A DNA stretch of 5,885 bases. It comes from Acidobacteriaceae bacterium. GTDB taxonomy: Bacteria > Acidobacteriota > Terriglobia > Terriglobales > Acidobacteriaceae. Below, in pieces: positions 5,685-5,885 of the stretch (within the stretch, counting starts at the first letter, position 1; each line of letters opens with the position of its first letter). The notes under the pieces were generated by a model that was not told the origin of the DNA, searched no databases, and worked only from the letters and a program-made list of their open reading frames with translations. The DNA lies in the NCBI GenBank assembly GCA_003162255.1, contig PMMJ01000439.1:12188-18072 (forward strand), in the 5' to 3' direction. Made by a program: the position numbers and the translations under genes.

Positions 5685-5885
5685 ATGCAAAAAATCACTC
5701 CATTCTTGTGGTTCGACGGCAAGGCCGAAGAGGCGGCAAACTTCTATGTTTCCATTTTCAAGAACTCGAAAATCCTGAACATCGCTCGTTGCGGCGAAGC
5801 CGGGCCGGGACCAAAAGGATCGGTGATGATGGTGACTTTCCAGCTCGAAGGGCAAAAATTCATGGCGCTGAACGGGGGCCCGCAC
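5685..5885 (+). CDS. VOC-superfamily protein, PhnB/3-demethylubiquinone methyltransferase-like, 3' end missing
   Basis: Sixty-seven residues are visible before the right edge. The opening MQKITPFLWFDGKAEEAANF, then FYVSIFKNSKI, GEAGPGPKGSVMMVTFQLEG and ALNGGPH, is typical of the PF06983 (3-dmu-9_3-mt) branch of the vicinal oxygen chelate fold, proteins of about 150-160 residues. Despite the name, most members have no demonstrated methyltransferase activity; the VOC fold is shared with glyoxalases, extradiol dioxygenases and antibiotic-resistance proteins. The protein is probably cytoplasmic, as no signal peptide is visible. It starts 50 bases after the restored stop of the preceding gene, with no intervening terminator seen, so it may belong to the HxlR-controlled transcript. 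Family call is firm; the substrate is unknown. Confidence 0.92.
   Translation, partial: MQKITPFLWFDGKAEEAANFYVSIFKNSKILNIARCGEAGPGPKGSVMMVTFQLEGQKFMALNGGPH

Noticed and set aside
5661..5885. Minus-strand open frame of 74 codons at the right edge, containing HHHH
   Set aside because: It is antisense to the VOC gene, which has a perfect Shine-Dalgarno and clear family sequence.

Overview
The window is GC-rich, densely coding bacterial chromosome. The long TPR protein and the small-gene cassette beside it resemble what is common in soil Acidobacteriota (Terriglobia). That placement rests on recalled protein resemblance, not on a search. There are five protein genes and no sign of RNA genes, transposons, phage genes or CRISPR.

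Left half (1-3083, minus strand): one very long gene, open for all 1027 visible codons and running off the left edge. It encodes a soluble TPR scaffold with an N-terminal helical repeat array, a central Ala/Pro/Glu-rich low-complexity linker that includes tandem pentapeptides, and a second TPR block near its C-terminus. A 263-base non-coding gap (3084-3346) lies upstream and holds three copies of an 8-mer.

Right half (3347-5885): a small HxlR-family regulator (minus) is divergent from a plus-strand cluster. The cluster encodes an exported, possibly lipid-anchored, Asp-nucleophile alpha/beta hydrolase (epoxide-hydrolase-like), an exported protein of unknown function with an HWHPH motif, and the start of a PhnB/3-demethylubiquinone-methyltransferase-like VOC protein. 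A 17-bp near-perfect palindrome, ACTTGCAT-T-ATGCAAGT, sits between the divergent genes and covers the -35 of a good candidate promoter for the hydrolase. It is the obvious candidate operator for the HxlR protein.

The exported protein's reading frame is broken near its 3' end at a run of five G. Removing one G restores a coherent 38-residue C-terminal tail ending at 5634. Together the right half looks like a locally regulated cassette that may respond to reactive electrophiles or oxidants. That reading is inferred from the regulator family, its two cysteines and the enzyme types. No completely new system is evident.
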